NCBI GenBank assembly: GCA_023055505.1
Contig: JALIRH010000042.1
Span: 3,604,335-3,668,334, forward strand
Direction: 5' to 3'
Source of the DNA: Callipepla californica brunnescens
Lineage: Eukaryota; Chordata; Aves; Galliformes; Odontophoridae
DNA: 64,000 bases
In this document: in pieces, positions 40,373-57,560 of the stretch
Position numbering within the stretch: the first letter of the stretch is position 1
Layout of the letters: the number at the start of each line of letters is the position of its first letter
The notes under the pieces: model-generated
Told to the model about the DNA's origin: nothing
The model's database searches: none
What the model saw: the letters and a program-made list of their open reading frames with translations, nothing else
Translations under genes and position numbers: made by a program

Positions 40373-43330
40373 TCAGCCTTTACCTGGGACAGCTTCTGAG
40401 CCGTGGAATTCTCTTTTTGTACCTTGAGTTTTTACCCATAAATGAACTTTTTTTTTAAAAAAGAAGTTAATTTTTTTAATTAAAGGAAACTTGTGGGCTA
40501 TCACCTCTCGGAGGAGACTTCAGGATGGAGTTTTGTTATACACTCTGGCTGTTACTAAGGATTTGTTCTTTTTGCACCATTGCAAACTTCCACAAGCTGT
40601 ATGCCATCGCTGCTGCAAGCGTGTTCTGCTTCAGGAGCAAGAGTTGGAGCTTTCTTTTTAAGTTCTTCACCGGACTGTGCAGTCCTTCAGATCAGAGCAA
40701 GCCTTCGTGTGACCCTGCAGAGCGTGCAGTGCTCGTGTGGGTCCTGCACTGATAGACTCAACCTGCCAGTTCTGTCAGCAGTGTTTTCCTGGTGGCAGAG
40801 GACTTCAGTAGAGAGGAGACAAAGCAATAATTAAAGCTTGAGGCAGACAACCGTGTGGCAAACTACCTAGGAGGAGACAACTTGTATTGCCTTAACTTTA
40901 GTCTGGAGTGGTGGGTTTTCTTTTTTTATGGTGCCACTTGGAAGCCTCTTCAGTGGCATTTCTCAGCTCTGTAGCAGCAGCCTCAGGTTGCAGTGCACTT
41001 TACTTTTGGTACTGAAGCAGTGACCCCTCGAAGCCATTTAATATTCTTCTGAGTCAAAAACTGCACACCGCTGTTTTTCTTTTTCCAGACAGTGCTAAGA
41101 GAAATGGGCCACTTCCTCCAGCAAGCACCACCAGGTCTCAGTTCCTGTATGGAAGGACGCACCTATACACGGTGCAGATGATGAAGACTGCAGCTGGATC
41201 CGGAGTTAGTGCAGAGAGATGGAGGAGAAACTCTTTCTGCGGGTCAGTGGTGGGGGTGTGGGTCCGGCTGGGTCTGCCGTGGGCTTCCTGCTGCTGCCAT
41301 CTGTTGGCCGCTTTGAGACGGGCATGGCACCGGCTGTAAAAGCCATCTTCCGTGGCCCTGTTGCCGTGGGGTTGGAGCAGAAGCAGCTGTCCCTGCGGTC
41401 ACAGTGGGGTCAGTTTGGGGCGGTCGGACCCGCAGCGTGCTTTACGTTTTGCCTCGTGTCATTTGTACGAGTTCTGATCAGGCTGCTCTCCACGAGAGCC
41501 CCAAAGTGCCTTTTCCATGCCCAACATCTCTGGGAGCACGCCTGCATTTTGGGAGGGGCGATTCTGCCTCAGATGAGCTTTTGCTCTTTTCTCTTTGTAA
41601 TCACGAGCTCCACTCTGCCCCTGTTTTGTAGTGAGCTGTGCACTCCCAGTGGCAGGTGGTGTTACCCTTTGGGCCTGCTTGGTACCACTCCTGTAATTCG
41701 CAATGAAATGTTTTCAGAATGGTAACGAGGTCTCCGAAGGCATTTCTCAGTTACAACTGTCTTCAGGTTGTTAAACCTTTGGTGCTGAACACTAATGGCA
41801 TAGTAAGGGCCAGAAAAGCTATTTTAGAAACAAAATAAGAGCTAGAGCAGTGTTTCAAAGTAATAGGAAGGGTTTCTGTTACACGTAGTCCTAACTTTGT
41901 AGATTAGGAAATGAAAGAAAATAGGGTTTGTTGTGAATTTTTAGTAGGTGCTTTTAAGGACTTTTCTCCTAGATGTCTTTTGAATTGAGTGCCATCGTGA
42001 GGACCTGACCAGGGGGAGTGAACACAGCAAAGAGTGGGGGGTGACACGTTGCACCTTCTCCCTGACCATGCCTGTGCTTCTGGGATGTGTTCTAGCAGTT
42101 AACTGTTTGCCATAAGCAGCTTGGACACCAGCTGGTCCTAGAAAAGCTGAAACGCAGGAGCAGCCTTAATAGAAGCACCAGGAGCACTGCAGCCAGTAGA
42201 AATTACTCACAAATAAGGGCTAACTGGAGTAATGGTGTACAGGGTGGGGCATTTGTCAGTAACATCACCTCCTACCCTCCTTATTTTCCGTGGGGGGCTG
42301 ATAGCTGCTCCTCAAACTGTCCTGTCCTCATCCTGTGCTTCGCTTCAGACCATTGGAAAACGTTGCCTTACAGACCACTAGGAAAGTGAAGAGTATTAAC
42401 ACTGAAACACTTAAAAATTCCCGACAGCTTAATTACTGCCTTAACGTTTAAGAAAGCAAAACCTTCTGAAGCTGCTGTGGATTAGGATAAAGGATTTGGG
42501 GACAGCAGTGGCATTATTAGCCCTTCACTAAAGGGACCCGAAGTTTTATTCACAGATACCAAAGATGAGAGAGGAGCTGTACCACTCGAAGCTGTGACAA
42601 CTTGCTGTGAGAATCTCTAGAACACACACTGTGCATTTTTTTAGTGCGTGTGTTTTCAAGTCTTCTGAAACCTCAGTTTGTTTTTTTTTTTTGAGTGAAA
42701 GCTTTTGTAATAAGGCATCAGGAACAGCTGGGTACCTCATAGCCGTGCCTTTCAGGAGGAGCCACGAGGCTGCAAACCATCCTCTGAAAGCCTTGGACAT
42801 CCCTTCCCATGGGTAGGTTTTGTATCACAGTTGCACCTGCCTCCTGCTACAGGTGTTAGCCAACCACCTGCTGTTTCCAGGAGCTGTATTTAAGATTTTT
42901 GTACGTTTGTTCCCTCCCCCATACATTAGCCAAACGTTTGTATTAGCTGCTGGCTTGTGTGCTGAGCTCGTATCTCTCAGCTCTCTTCTCAAGCTGCTAG
43001 CAGTGTTTGTTGATAGCATTTTTTTACCCAGCTGGACTCCTAGGAAAGATCCTAATCGGAATTTCCAATGAATCTGAACTCAGTTTGTGCTGCCACTTCA
43101 TCTTTCTGTCACGCCTGGCGTAAACCTGCACCAAGTGTTTCTTATCGCAGTGCCCTGACTCTGCCTTAAGCTGTAATTTGAGGAAGTGTTATCTGTAAAT
43201 ATTAAAAAGCTGTTACTAAATTGCACTGTAAAATGTGGCAGATGTGCTGTGCGAGGGCGGGGGGAGCCAACTTTGTACGGAACAATCTTTGCATTGGGGT
43301 ATGTAAATAAAATCCTCTTAGTAAACACAT
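40373..43330 (+). other. STK38: STK38 3'UTR
   Basis: Nearly 3 kb without convincing coding frames follow the stop codon and end at AATAAA, 43306-43311, in the same orientation. A long UTR is plausible, but an earlier non-canonical poly(A) site cannot be excluded. Confidence 0.6.
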
Positions 43331-43384
43331 ATTTGTCAGTATGTCAGTCCACTGAGTGCCCCCTGGGCTTTTACCACCATATTC

Positions 43385-43432
43385 AGAGTGGTTTGGAGTG
43401 GAATGGACCTCAGTGATCACCTGGTGGGGAGC
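43385..43432 (-). mobile_element. CR1-like remnant between convergent genes
   Basis: The sequence 'gtggtttggagtggaatggacctcagtgatcacctggt' resembles the reversed CR1 3' end (ggtttgggttggaagggacctcaaagatcatctggt). It sits between the STK38 and KCTD20 3' ends. Confidence 0.45.
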
Positions 43433-43499
43433 GTCTCTGATAGCGATATATCCCCCTACCAATTCTGTTCCACATTTAGAGCAACTTCTTTTAAAAGAG

Positions 43500-45941
43500 C
43501 CCAAACAGCCATGTATAATTTATGCTTTAATACATAAGAAACCATACATCTGTAGTTCATGGACACCACAGTTAACACTTGAGTATATCTAGAGTAAGAC
43601 CCAACACTTGTGCCTGAACGAGGGGCAGCTACAACAAAAGGGGGAAAAGAAAAAGCATAGTTCCAACAGAACTCACCCTACTAAAGATAAATCCCAAACA
43701 CCTTTCCAGCTACATGGGAAGTCCAATTGAGTACAGTGTCATTTCAGAGTGTCTGCACAGCAGCGCAGGTGAAGCATGGGAGTCAGCCATCCTGTGCTAA
43801 GGGTCCCATTGGTTACACAGCACCAAAAGTTCCTACAAAGAAGTGATATTCTGAGCCTTCAAGTGAGGGTCTATGGGACCTCTGCACCTGTGGAGTGCAT
43901 TAAACCCCAAATCCAACTCAACACCAGCACCCATTTGCCTCAAACTGCTGCAAAAATAAATCCAGGCACCAAAAAATCCCAGCCCTCTGCTGGAAGATTC
44001 ACGTGCCGTGCCTTCTGTCCTCAAATACAGGAACAGAAACCCACCCAGAGCAATAATGAAAAGTGATTGCACGTGACAGCGCTGCCTCTGTGCAGACACC
44101 GAAGGACACTTCTCCACACTGACCCACTAACGCATGGAAAGGGCTTTTCAGAAGTCAGGTGCACTCTCAGGAGGGCACTTCTGGAAATCCTCCCGTAGGC
44201 ACTTATAAAAGAAGAGAGATATCTGCTGCACTTAAGAATTTAGAGATGAAACACTGCTGATAACAGAACCCGTATCCATACAAATGGGAACTAAACGCAT
44301 CAGCACAGAGTGTTGGCAGAGATCGTGTTGTTACTCTTTACCAGAAAGGCATTCATGTTTCTTACACAGGAAATAAAAACAATACATCCATAGCAGCAAA
44401 ACATAACAGCAAACTTCGATACCAAGCCTACCTGACAGTTTGCAGACACAGAAAATACTGAGAACTGGCTTGATGCAACCCTGACAACAGAAGGATTAAA
44501 GCTTCTAGGGGCAGACCTACTACCTACCTCTACTTGAAGTATTGCCAAATAACTTACACACCAAGCAGCACGAGTTTCAACATCGGTCAATTACAAGAGC
44601 AGAACTGACCTGAACTTACAGGAGCTGTCTTCCTCTCACGCTTTTTGAGCACATTTCAGCTTTCCTTTGTATCAGCACAACGTCAGAGTCAGCTACAGTG
44701 CTGCTTTGGGTCCCTGTGGTCTCTCTGTGGCCCCCAGAAACGCTGGCAGAATTGAGCCAACCATCCTGGAGCATGCTTACCCCTACAGTCACAGCTTTGT
44801 TGGCCCTGAATCCAAAATGGACAGAACCTTAAAGACAGACTACTGCCTCTGGAGCAGCACGGGGCAATTAGTCCCAGGCGTGTGCATTTGTTTCCTACTG
44901 AAGTCTCATTTGCTACTGATGTCTCTCAGGTGCCTGACTGCAAAAGAGTGCAGTCAGTTCCAAACTGGGAGGAAAGTAACTGGCCTTTAGAAGCTGCAGT
45001 GGGTGCTGTGAGTAGAGCACTCCTTGGGCAGCCTAGGGAAATCTTCACTGATGAAGGTTGATGCTCAGCTCCACTGGTATTATCTGTTTTCTTAGGATGG
45101 GGAGAAAACAAATTCTTTAACATGCACAGCCACCCTCAGAAAGCTTCTTACATCTTCTAGGCTACTGAACAGGCTGACTTTGTTGCTAAAATCAACTAGT
45201 CTTCTTTTTGGCTTTTTCCTCTAGCACAGTCTGCTTGTTTCAATGAACTTCACAGACATCATCTCTCAGCAGTCACTTCATCTTATGCAGGAGTACATAC
45301 ACGGAGTTCCTGCGAAGAGTCCCACACTTCCTATTATCACAGAAGGGCTTGGCTTGGAAAAGACCCCACAACCCATCCAGTTCCAGCCCGCATCAGGCTG
45401 CCCAGCACCTCATCCAATCTGGCCTTGAACACCTCTGTGAAGGCGCTCCCTGGAACAGTGGTACGTGCTGGATGCAAAGCCAGGTGGCAGTGTGTCCCTC
45501 ACGCAGCATTCCACTGTGCTACATTTCTGCTGGCTGATGAAAGAGCATCCCCTGTCTTGCTTTGATGTCTGGTGCAGATTATCACAAAAGCAAACCTAAG
45601 TGTCTAACAGCAAAGAGAAGCTTTGTCTTGACAGGCCCACAATTTCCTCTCTCATGTCATTTCTAAATACTTCTGCTCTTCTTTTAGAAGTTTATGTAAA
45701 ATATTGAGCACCCGTCAGTCCGGAAGCCTTTGTAGTGGAAACAAGCAACACTTTCCTTTTGTTTGAGATGTTGCTTTTGATTGCACAATTAGGCTAGGGA
45801 GTGTGGCTCTTTTATTAGCATGCTTGAAATATGACAACACAGTAAGAGGATGAACGAGGATAAAGCACCTTGCAAAGAGTCTGTGTTCCATTACTGGGAT
45901 GAAACTAGCTGAGATGTTCCCACACCAAGCCGGAGCCGTGA
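43500..45941 (-). other. KCTD20: Probable KCTD20 3'UTR
   Basis: No coding exon was recognised between the KCTD20 stop and the STK38 poly(A) signal. On the minus strand ATTAAA occurs near 43526 (distal) and AATAAA near 45812-45817 (proximal, giving a very short UTR). Both are candidate ends. The CR1 fragment at 45345-45465 would lie within a long-form UTR. Confidence 0.45.
45345..45465 (-). mobile_element. CR1 LINE fragment
   Basis: Reversed CR1 3' sequence: 'ggcttggaaaagaccccacaacccatccagttccagcccgcatcaggctgcccagcacctcatccaatctggccttgaacacctctg'. It is about 120 bp, truncated, and in the sense orientation relative to KCTD20. Confidence 0.85.
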
Positions 45942-49740
<3,799 letters not shown>

Positions 49741-52700
49741 GCTGGGCCTCCGTGATGCAAGGTGATGGCTGCGTTTCCTAAGAGAAGAGCTAGGAGAAAG
49801 AACAGCAGGTCGTTAGTTCTGGAAGAAAAACTCTCAAGCACTGAAGAATTCGGGTGCACGAGGAAGCACACCTCAAAGCCTGGATCTGGCTTGAACAACA
49901 AACAGCCCAACCACCCAACGTGACAAATATACTGCAGTCGTGCACACAGCCCTGCAGGGAAACCAGCACACGAAGACTTCAGAAGGCCACGCTTGAGCCT
50001 GAGCAGCTGACAAATGTCCTGCTTTCCTTTCATGCTTGTGATCAAGGTGAACTACCTGCAGTGAGAATGAATACCTGTAAATAATAATTAGCACTATTCA
50101 CCTTCAAAGCTTTTTACAGATATTAACAGCTCACTGTTCGCGAGCAGAGTCCTTCCTTGTAACGTCCAACACTTCACTGTCACCTGGCACAACGAGCAGC
50201 AGGTCAGGAAGCAGCAGAAATAGTGAAAGAGAATGACCTTAATTCACCACATGGCTTAAAAACGGCCAAGAGTGACAACCACACAGAGCAGTCGAATCAG
50301 GCAGCCGGCAATCTCCTTCCCTTCCTCAATCCCAGCGTAACGAGGACTTAAATAAAACTCCCAGCAGCTCTTTTTCAGGTGACAACCTTCCTTTCAATCT
50401 ACAAAAACATTCCCACGTACAGTCCTCTGAAGCGTGAGCACGCAGGGAACGCGATCATTCAGGGCGTGCCTGACCTAATTCTGCAGCCTAGCAGCCCACA
50501 GCCAGACGGATCTGTAATGTAATTGCACTCCTCTCAGAAAAGTTTAGCCTGGCTTTCATTTCTTACAGAGAACCCCTGGAAGGCGCCCAGAGCTCTCCTG
50601 AACAAAAGCAGGAAAACAAAGTTAGCGATGACTGACTCTTCCCTTTTGCTCTCCGGAGGAGATCTCAATTAAGTGAGATAAATAATGAGAAGCGTTTCCC
50701 GTGCTGTAAGGATGGGGACCCCAAGCCAGGGACCTGAATCTGCACGAACGAGATCGGAATCGAACTGTATGAGTTTGGGCCTCAGCTTCTGCTCACTCCC
50801 ACACCCTTAACTAGGGGATCTCTTCAGACTGAATAAATGCAGAAAGCAAACAGCACTGCAACAACAAACTGCAATATGTTGTTGCAATCCCTGTCAGAGC
50901 ACCCTTCATGCAGAACCACAGCGTGTGTGTAACGCTCAACTGGAGTTCAAACTGTCACGCACAAATCAGGCTCCTCACTTGCCACCTCTCTTCTAAGCAC
51001 AGGACTTATTTATGAGATCAGCTCTGCTCTTTTCAGAAGGTGAAGTGCCACATGTGAAATGTCACATAGCAAGGGAGGAAGCTGGGGTCACAGGGCTGCC
51101 CTGGGCACGGAGCACAGCAGTCTCCCATCACCTGTGGCATGCAGGGTTTGCTTACAGAGCAGGAGAGACAATCCACCTGGAGCCTTCAACTCGCTCTTCT
51201 CATACCTACTAATAATCAACACCTCGTTTCCTGTTACAGAAGGACGTAGCCAGGCAATCCAAGAGGGCTTTATAGGCTCAGCTCACACAGACACATTGCA
51301 AAGGCCTTTCCCTTGTTATGAAATAGCTCCATCAATACACAGTGGATTCATTTTCCATCTGGTTTCAAATTATAGATGGAAAATAATGTCCAGCGGGACT
51401 GATGCAACGCAGAGCAGCCTGCAAATTCTGGCCAGGGACAGACGAAGGCTGATGAAATGCTCGATTGTTTTCCTCCTATTCTGTGCATAGTGCTTCACTG
51501 TTAGCACAGTTTACAGACCTACTCGCTTACTTGAACCTTAACAAAAATCTACTGTTTCCACGAGTGCAATTCAAAGCTGCAGCCTGCAGCACGGCTTTAT
51601 GCCAGACATCTACTCCTCACGGTCCACCAGGTTCTTCCATAGCTGACAGGGACTGCTCCACATGCTGAGAGCTCCATCACCGCTGATGGCACTGAGTCAC
51701 AGCAGCACTCCACGCTCACACCGCTGCTTCTTTTGCCAAACCAGCAGCAGCAGCAACAACACACGCAGAAAACTCGTTATTTATGAACCTGCAGTAACAT
51801 ATGATGACCTTTCCCAAAATAGGGAAGCAACACCAAAGCAGACTCTGCAGGAAGAGGTAAAGAGCACACGGTGCTGCTGGGTGTCTCAGAAGGAAACAGC
51901 ACCTTCTGAATAAGGCAATAGGTTTGTGACTGCTAGAGCTCCTGCCCTCACAGTGAGATGGGGTCAGACTGCTGCTATCCACACTCGTGGGATTAATGCA
52001 GCTACCTGAAACAAAGTTCTTACAGCTCATCCTCATCATTCTATTTGATCCTGTGATCCTCAGGAAAAGCAGCTCACCACTACGCTCTACTGAATTCAGT
52101 CACAACCTGGTGAGAGATGGTCTGCTGCGAAGGTAAGCAGGATCTTCAGTCTCAGGAGACAGCCAGGAGAAACAAAGGGTCCCTTTTTCACACACAGAAG
52201 ACCAAGCCAACTGACATTCTAGGCTGAATGACACCTGTGAGTTACATTCTGTCTTCAGCTGTGTTAGATAAAGCTACAAACCACAGCAAAAATCCTCAAC
52301 AGACCACAGAGACCTGACTTGCGTTCAGTTCCACCACTCTCAGCAGGAGAACTCAGAAAGGTTTCCAAACCCCCCCCAAAAAATCAAACAAAAATAAAAG
52401 CAAGACCTCCCTTAACCCTTTAGATTTTAAAACATCTTTTCTTCCCAGGCAGTTATACCTGACTCGGTTTCATACTCACAGATATACCTGCACCTTCACT
52501 ACAGAAGTCAAAGCTTCTCGTTATAAGCTGTAATATAAAGCATAAAGAGAACTGCTGGTGAGAAGCCTGACACACAGCAGCAACCAGAACTGCTGAACAG
52601 CGGCCACATCCCACCTCTCCTGCTGCAACCCCCTCTGCCAGCACCCAGACGACACAGCTCCTTACTCACTGGCGGCTCATATGTTCCCAGTGCTACCAGC

Positions 52701-53710
52701 AGCAGCCCCCAAAATCCTTCTGTAACAGAGGGCAGCACCACGGCAGGGTGGTTTCAGAATTTAAACTGTTTGTAGGGCAGTGGTCCCTCCCCCGAAGCCC
52801 AGCTGGCTGATTCATGTAAATATTTCACTGTAAAAGCCTCCCCCCCCCCCCCAGGCTGATTCAGGCTCGGATACAGAAACCACATGGCAGCAAACAGCTT
52901 TATTTTAAGCTCCTATTTTCTGGGAAGGCACACCAACCAACCCCACCACCCCAGGTCTCCCTCTGCAGGCTGATGTCTGCTTGCAGAAAGTCACTCTGTG
53001 CTTCACGACTCTTATTTTGGAGACGCTGTGAGCAGCTCAGAACTCCACCTTCCAGCTCTGGACGGGATCCCAGCAAGTAAGTGCTAACTCATCCCCAGCT
53101 CATCTGCTACAACTCCAACTGCCATTCATTTTTAACCAATTACACTGCAGCAGCTCGGGCCAACTAATAAGATTTTTGAAAGCAGTGACAGTCGGTGCTA
53201 ACCAACGAGATTTCAGACGAACAGAGCACACAGCATCAAAAAGAAACTCCAACCAAAACCAATCCAGACCCTCAAGAGGAAAACTACGTAACGAAACGCA
53301 ATTAAACAGCAAAGTGACCTGCCTTGAGAAGAAAGCAGTTCGCCTGAAGTGTGGGGGAACTCGGGGCTTGTACTGCAGGCCCACACCCCCTGCTGGTGCA
53401 GGGATGGCACAGCTCACAGCCCAGCACGGGCTCTGCTATCAGGGACCAGAGGGACAGCAGCATCCACGACAGGAGAGCAGCATCCAGCGAGGGTAGCGCT
53501 GAGGACAGAGCTCATCACTGAGTCAGAGCTGCTGAACGCACACGAAGATACAAACAACTGAAAGCAAAACAAACCTTTCAGGCTGCGGTCGCCTTAGTAA
53601 ACACGGCTCATAACGCCGAAGCAATCCCCCGGCCAAACTAGAGTTTTATTTAGCACAATTGAAGCTCTTCAAGCAAGCTCAGCCTGGTTTATTTTGGGGA
53701 TGGGAGAGAA

Positions 53711-53729
53711 GGGGGGGGGGGGGGGGGGG
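53711..53729. repeat. Poly-G tract (19 G)
   Basis: Uninterrupted run of 19 G on the plus strand inside KCTD20 intron 1. It is prone to length errors in sequencing and assembly. Confidence 0.9.
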
Positions 53730-54959
53730 CTGAGATTTCTGCTGGGTAAAGCCAATCATCAGCACTCTGCCAGCTCGTGTCAGCAGAGGACACGATACCT
53801 TACTTCCAAGAGCTGAAAAACATCTTGCTCAACCTGGGATGGTGTGCTGGCATGACATTTCTTGCTTTGTTTACACGTCTGGGTAAATATTTTACATGTC
53901 CAGCATAGTTATAACACTTTCTAAGAATACTCCATTACATTCTTTCTCGTGTGACTAAGAAGGCTCTCACAGAAATATTCGGTCAGTGTCACGTTTCAGC
54001 AAAATTAGCCAGGAACCCGAGCCATATTTTGTGGGTTTAGAAAAGAAAATAACCACGCTCACACACACAGCACGAAGCTGAAAAAGCAGAGACGATGCCT
54101 ATTTCAACACACATAACGAGCTGTTGGTGCAGAGGAGTGCTATCCATTCGGGCACTGCTCCCAAAAGTGGAAATGTCTCAGATCACCACCACTGTGTGAC
54201 CCTTCTGGTGGTAAAACCTGGGGCCCGACTCAGGGCACACACCCCAGCACACAGCAGCACGGCTCTGTGGGATGCAGCTGGGGCACTGCTGTGTGCTTGT
54301 CACTGCTCCAACGCTCCGGGGATAAGCAAAGCCTTTAAGCCTCAGGGCTGTCAATCTGGCCGGCCTGAGTTCACAAGAGGTTTTGTTTGGAATTGTTATT
54401 TTTAATTCAGTTGTAACAGTCGCTTAACTGAAGATAACACTGCGACAGCAAGAGACCGAAGCTTCTATTTTCTGCACAAATTACAGCTTCACCTTTCAGA
54501 AGTGCACTCACAGTGGAGAAATGGCATTTCCTATGGCTGTCTTCAGAACTGCACTGCCGTGGCTTAACAGCACAAAGCAAAGACACCGATGCCACGGCAT
54601 GTCAGACAGCTCTCCGAAGGCAACCGAGAGTTTCAAAAACAGCTTTGAAGAGGAGAGAAAAGCTCACCCCGTGATCTTATCAAAGAACATTTGGTAATAG
54701 GGACGGACAGACAGATGGGGGACCATTTAAATATAGCACAGCCCTAATGCACTAAGCTCTCTGCAGCTTTATAATTAACAGTAAACAGGAATCCAGTTCC
54801 CCCCTCGCTCACCAGTAGTAGGTAACAGGAGTGATCAGCCTGCTGTCACTGCAGTACACTGCACAGCACATTCAAAGTGAACCATCTCAAACTCCGCTGT
54901 TCTGCTCCTCGAGTCTGACAGCAAACCTGCATGTAAACACGTCTTGCTGTCAAATACAC

Positions 54960-55275
54960 TCATTTGGGCCGTGCTCAGGACTTGAGGGGAGCTTATGAAC
55001 ACGAAGGAGTGCAACTTTTTGCATGGCCTGACAGTGACAGGACAAGGGGGAATGGCTTTAAACTGAAAGAGGGAAGATTTAGGTTAGATGCTTGGAGAAA
55101 ATTCTTCACTGAGGGCCCAGCACTGCTGCCCAGAGAAGTGTGGGTGCCCATCCCTGGAGCTGCCCGAGGCCCCATGGGCAGCACGAGATGGTGGAGGGCA
55201 CTGAGACCACAGCAGGGGACTGCTGGGTGTCTCTGAGCTCTCACTAAGCCTAAGCCATTCTATAATTCTATACCA
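54960..55275 (+). mobile_element. CR1 LINE 3' fragment in KCTD20 intron
   Basis: About 315 bp of CR1-type sequence, including 'tggagaaaattcttcactgagggcccagcactgctgcccagagaagtgtgggtgcccatccctgga' and a tail 'ccattctataattctata'. It is antisense to KCTD20. The open frame in it is a shadow of the element. Confidence 0.88.
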
Positions 55276-56949
55276 CATGCAGCAGGCTGCGAGCTGACTC
55301 ACAGCAAGCTTCTCTCTCTGCAGCAGCCATGGCAGCACATCTGACTTGTGCTGGCATTTGGAGATGGACAGATTGCTGCAAGGACAGGGGTTAGGTGCAT
55401 GTCCAGACCCCCTCATGGGATCTGAAACGAGGACTGTTCTGGGAAGTGATGCTGCAGAAGCTCCTGTCCCACCTGCTGCTCACGTGCACCCAATGAATTT
55501 GCACCACCCGTATTTTTCCTCCATTAGTGCAGCATCCAAATCAATGGCTTTCAGATCTGGCATATTAAAACACAATGGGAAACGGGTGCTTATTGAAATT
55601 CAAGTAATCTATACATTCCTTTTCCATTCCTTAGCCGATCTAGTGCACAATGAATAAGGTCAGGTTTTCAAAGCCTCACGAGGATTCCTCCTCAACAAAC
55701 GTTATTTGTAAGGAAGGTTTGTGCCACCGTGAACTTCCACCTGCTGGGATCAGCCACTACCACTCCATGAAGGGCAGTCTTATCCAAAAGCAATAGACTC
55801 TAAGGAGGTTTGCAAGCGCCTGCCAGAACAGTTATGTCAATGGACTGAGGAACTCATTCATAACCACCAACTGCTGCAGCAGATAACGTTCCAGGCAGAT
55901 GTAACCTTTCCCAAAGCCAGTGATTATGCAAGGCCATGATTTTTAATCCTCTCATCCAAGGGAAGAAGAAATTAGCCAGCTTACACAAAGGCTAAAGCTT
56001 CCTTATTCAGTTTTTCTCCTTCATTTGTTCTAGTTACGTTGCTCTAGCAGATGACATTCACCATAAGCAAACTGGGAGAGACTTGTGAAACTCAGCCAGC
56101 TAATTCCCAGTCAAGAGCCCATAGGATCGGATCTCAGAACCTTTAATGTGAATGTTACCACAGAAAATAAAGCAACCACTGCACAGTCTGCCCTGAAAAG
56201 AGAAAATTTTAGCGATTTAAGTACCTACAAACTGGAAACACATCTATCTTTCTGAACTGACATTGGCTCCCTAAATAAAAGTGATCCACTGTAGTAGAGA
56301 CACGCACAAACCCAGAATAACTTCTAACATTTGCAAGAAGCTTTGCTTACACGTTGATCTAGAGTTTTTGGGCCTCGTAAATCCTTACGTGGTTGCCCAC
56401 ATGACTGAAAACAATCAAGAACCAAGGGTGTAAGTATTCATAATAAGTGTAAGTGACTCTCAGTCAGAGCACAGGGTAAATAAGGACACACCTCAAGGGG
56501 GAAAATCATGATTTGCCGTTAACTTCCCTTCCTGTATCTGATGTATGACTGCTGAGAATGCCAGCAGGAAGAACTGTGACTCTGTGCTGAGGATAAGGCC
56601 GTGGGGAGCAGAGGTGAACTTTCCTCTTCAGGAGGATAACCTACTGCTACAACAGGATCCGGGTTGGTAGCCACCCTGACAAAGTGGTTTGAAATATTCG
56701 TCCTGCAGACGTGTGTTCTCAGCCTCCCAGGCGGACGCTCAGAATTATTACCCCCTTCCTTAACAGCTTAAGGCCACCAAGGAGGCAGCACAGAGCGAGC
56801 AGGATTAAGGACAGGGGGAAGTCACAACCAGGACGAGGTGAGCTCTCACCCAGTGCTCCTCCTTCCAGCAAAATCCCACATCCCACATGAACTCCTGCTC
56901 TCTTCCAAAGCACCGCAGGGCCAGAAAGCAGGGAGGAAAGGGAAAGGCA

Positions 56950-57560
56950 AACTCAACACGCTCAGGAACCACAGGGGTCACAGCAGAACCCCCCCCCACA
57001 CGTGGGCACCGAGGCCTCCTGCCACGTACCACGCTCACGAAACCCCACAGGCCCTGAGGTGGCCGCCCCCACCCCCACGGCACACACACACCCCACGGGG
57101 AGACCCTCACAGCCCCTCAGACCTCCTGAGGGCCCTCAGGGAGCACCGGGGCCCGCCCCGACCCCACAGCCGCCCTCAGCGCGCGGCGGCCCTCACACCG
57201 CCCCACGGCGGAGCACCACGGCCCCGCAGAAGGACCCCACGCTCCGCGGAAAGCCGGGGCTGAGCCCCACAGCCCGTCCCGCGGGGGTCGGGAGCCCACG
57301 CAGGAAAAGGCCGCGCCCGCCCCCGGCCCCACTCACCGCGTCCCCACACGGCCCGCTCCTTCCGGCGCCGGGAGGGCGGCACTTGGAAGCGAGGCCGCGC
57401 CCCGCCCCCGCCGCTCTCTGATTGGTCCCGCACGTGGAGGCAGTCGGCCAATGGGAACGGAGGGGGAGGGTGAGAGAGGGGAGGCGTGGCCTAGCGGAGG
57501 GAGGCGTGGCCTGGTGGAAAGGGGGCGGGGCTCCGGCGGGGGCGCGCACGTGGGTAGGGC
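56950..57560 (-). promoter_or_regulatory. KCTD20: KCTD20 CpG-island promoter and exon 1
   Basis: CpG island with a minus-strand donor (GGGGACGCG then GTGAGTG; exon edge 57337), so a non-coding first exon of about 57337-57400. Two CCAAT boxes in opposite orientations (57419-57425 and 57448-57455) and two CACGTG E-boxes (about 57430 and 57547) lie upstream. A GGGAGGCGTGGCCT duplication is present near 57480-57512. There is no TATA box. Confidence 0.75.

Larger units (their letters stand above)
49741..57336 (-). other. KCTD20: KCTD20 5'UTR part of exon 2 and first intron
   Basis: Exon 2 begins at 49777 after the acceptor TCTTCTCTTAG. The rest, about 7.5 kb, is the first intron. It holds a CR1 piece (54960-55275), a 19-G run and other simple runs (C12 near 52841). 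No internal coding exon was recognised. A homologue of PXT1, which lies beside KCTD20 in human, was not seen. Confidence 0.65.

Noticed and set aside
41219..41725. 168-codon plus-strand frame after STK38
   Set aside because: It lies in the inferred STK38 3'UTR, with no domain, no splice signals and unremarkable codon use.
54964..55236. 90-codon plus-strand frame in KCTD20 intron 1
   Set aside because: It is the CR1 fragment read through. It does not match CR1 reverse transcriptase and is not an exon.
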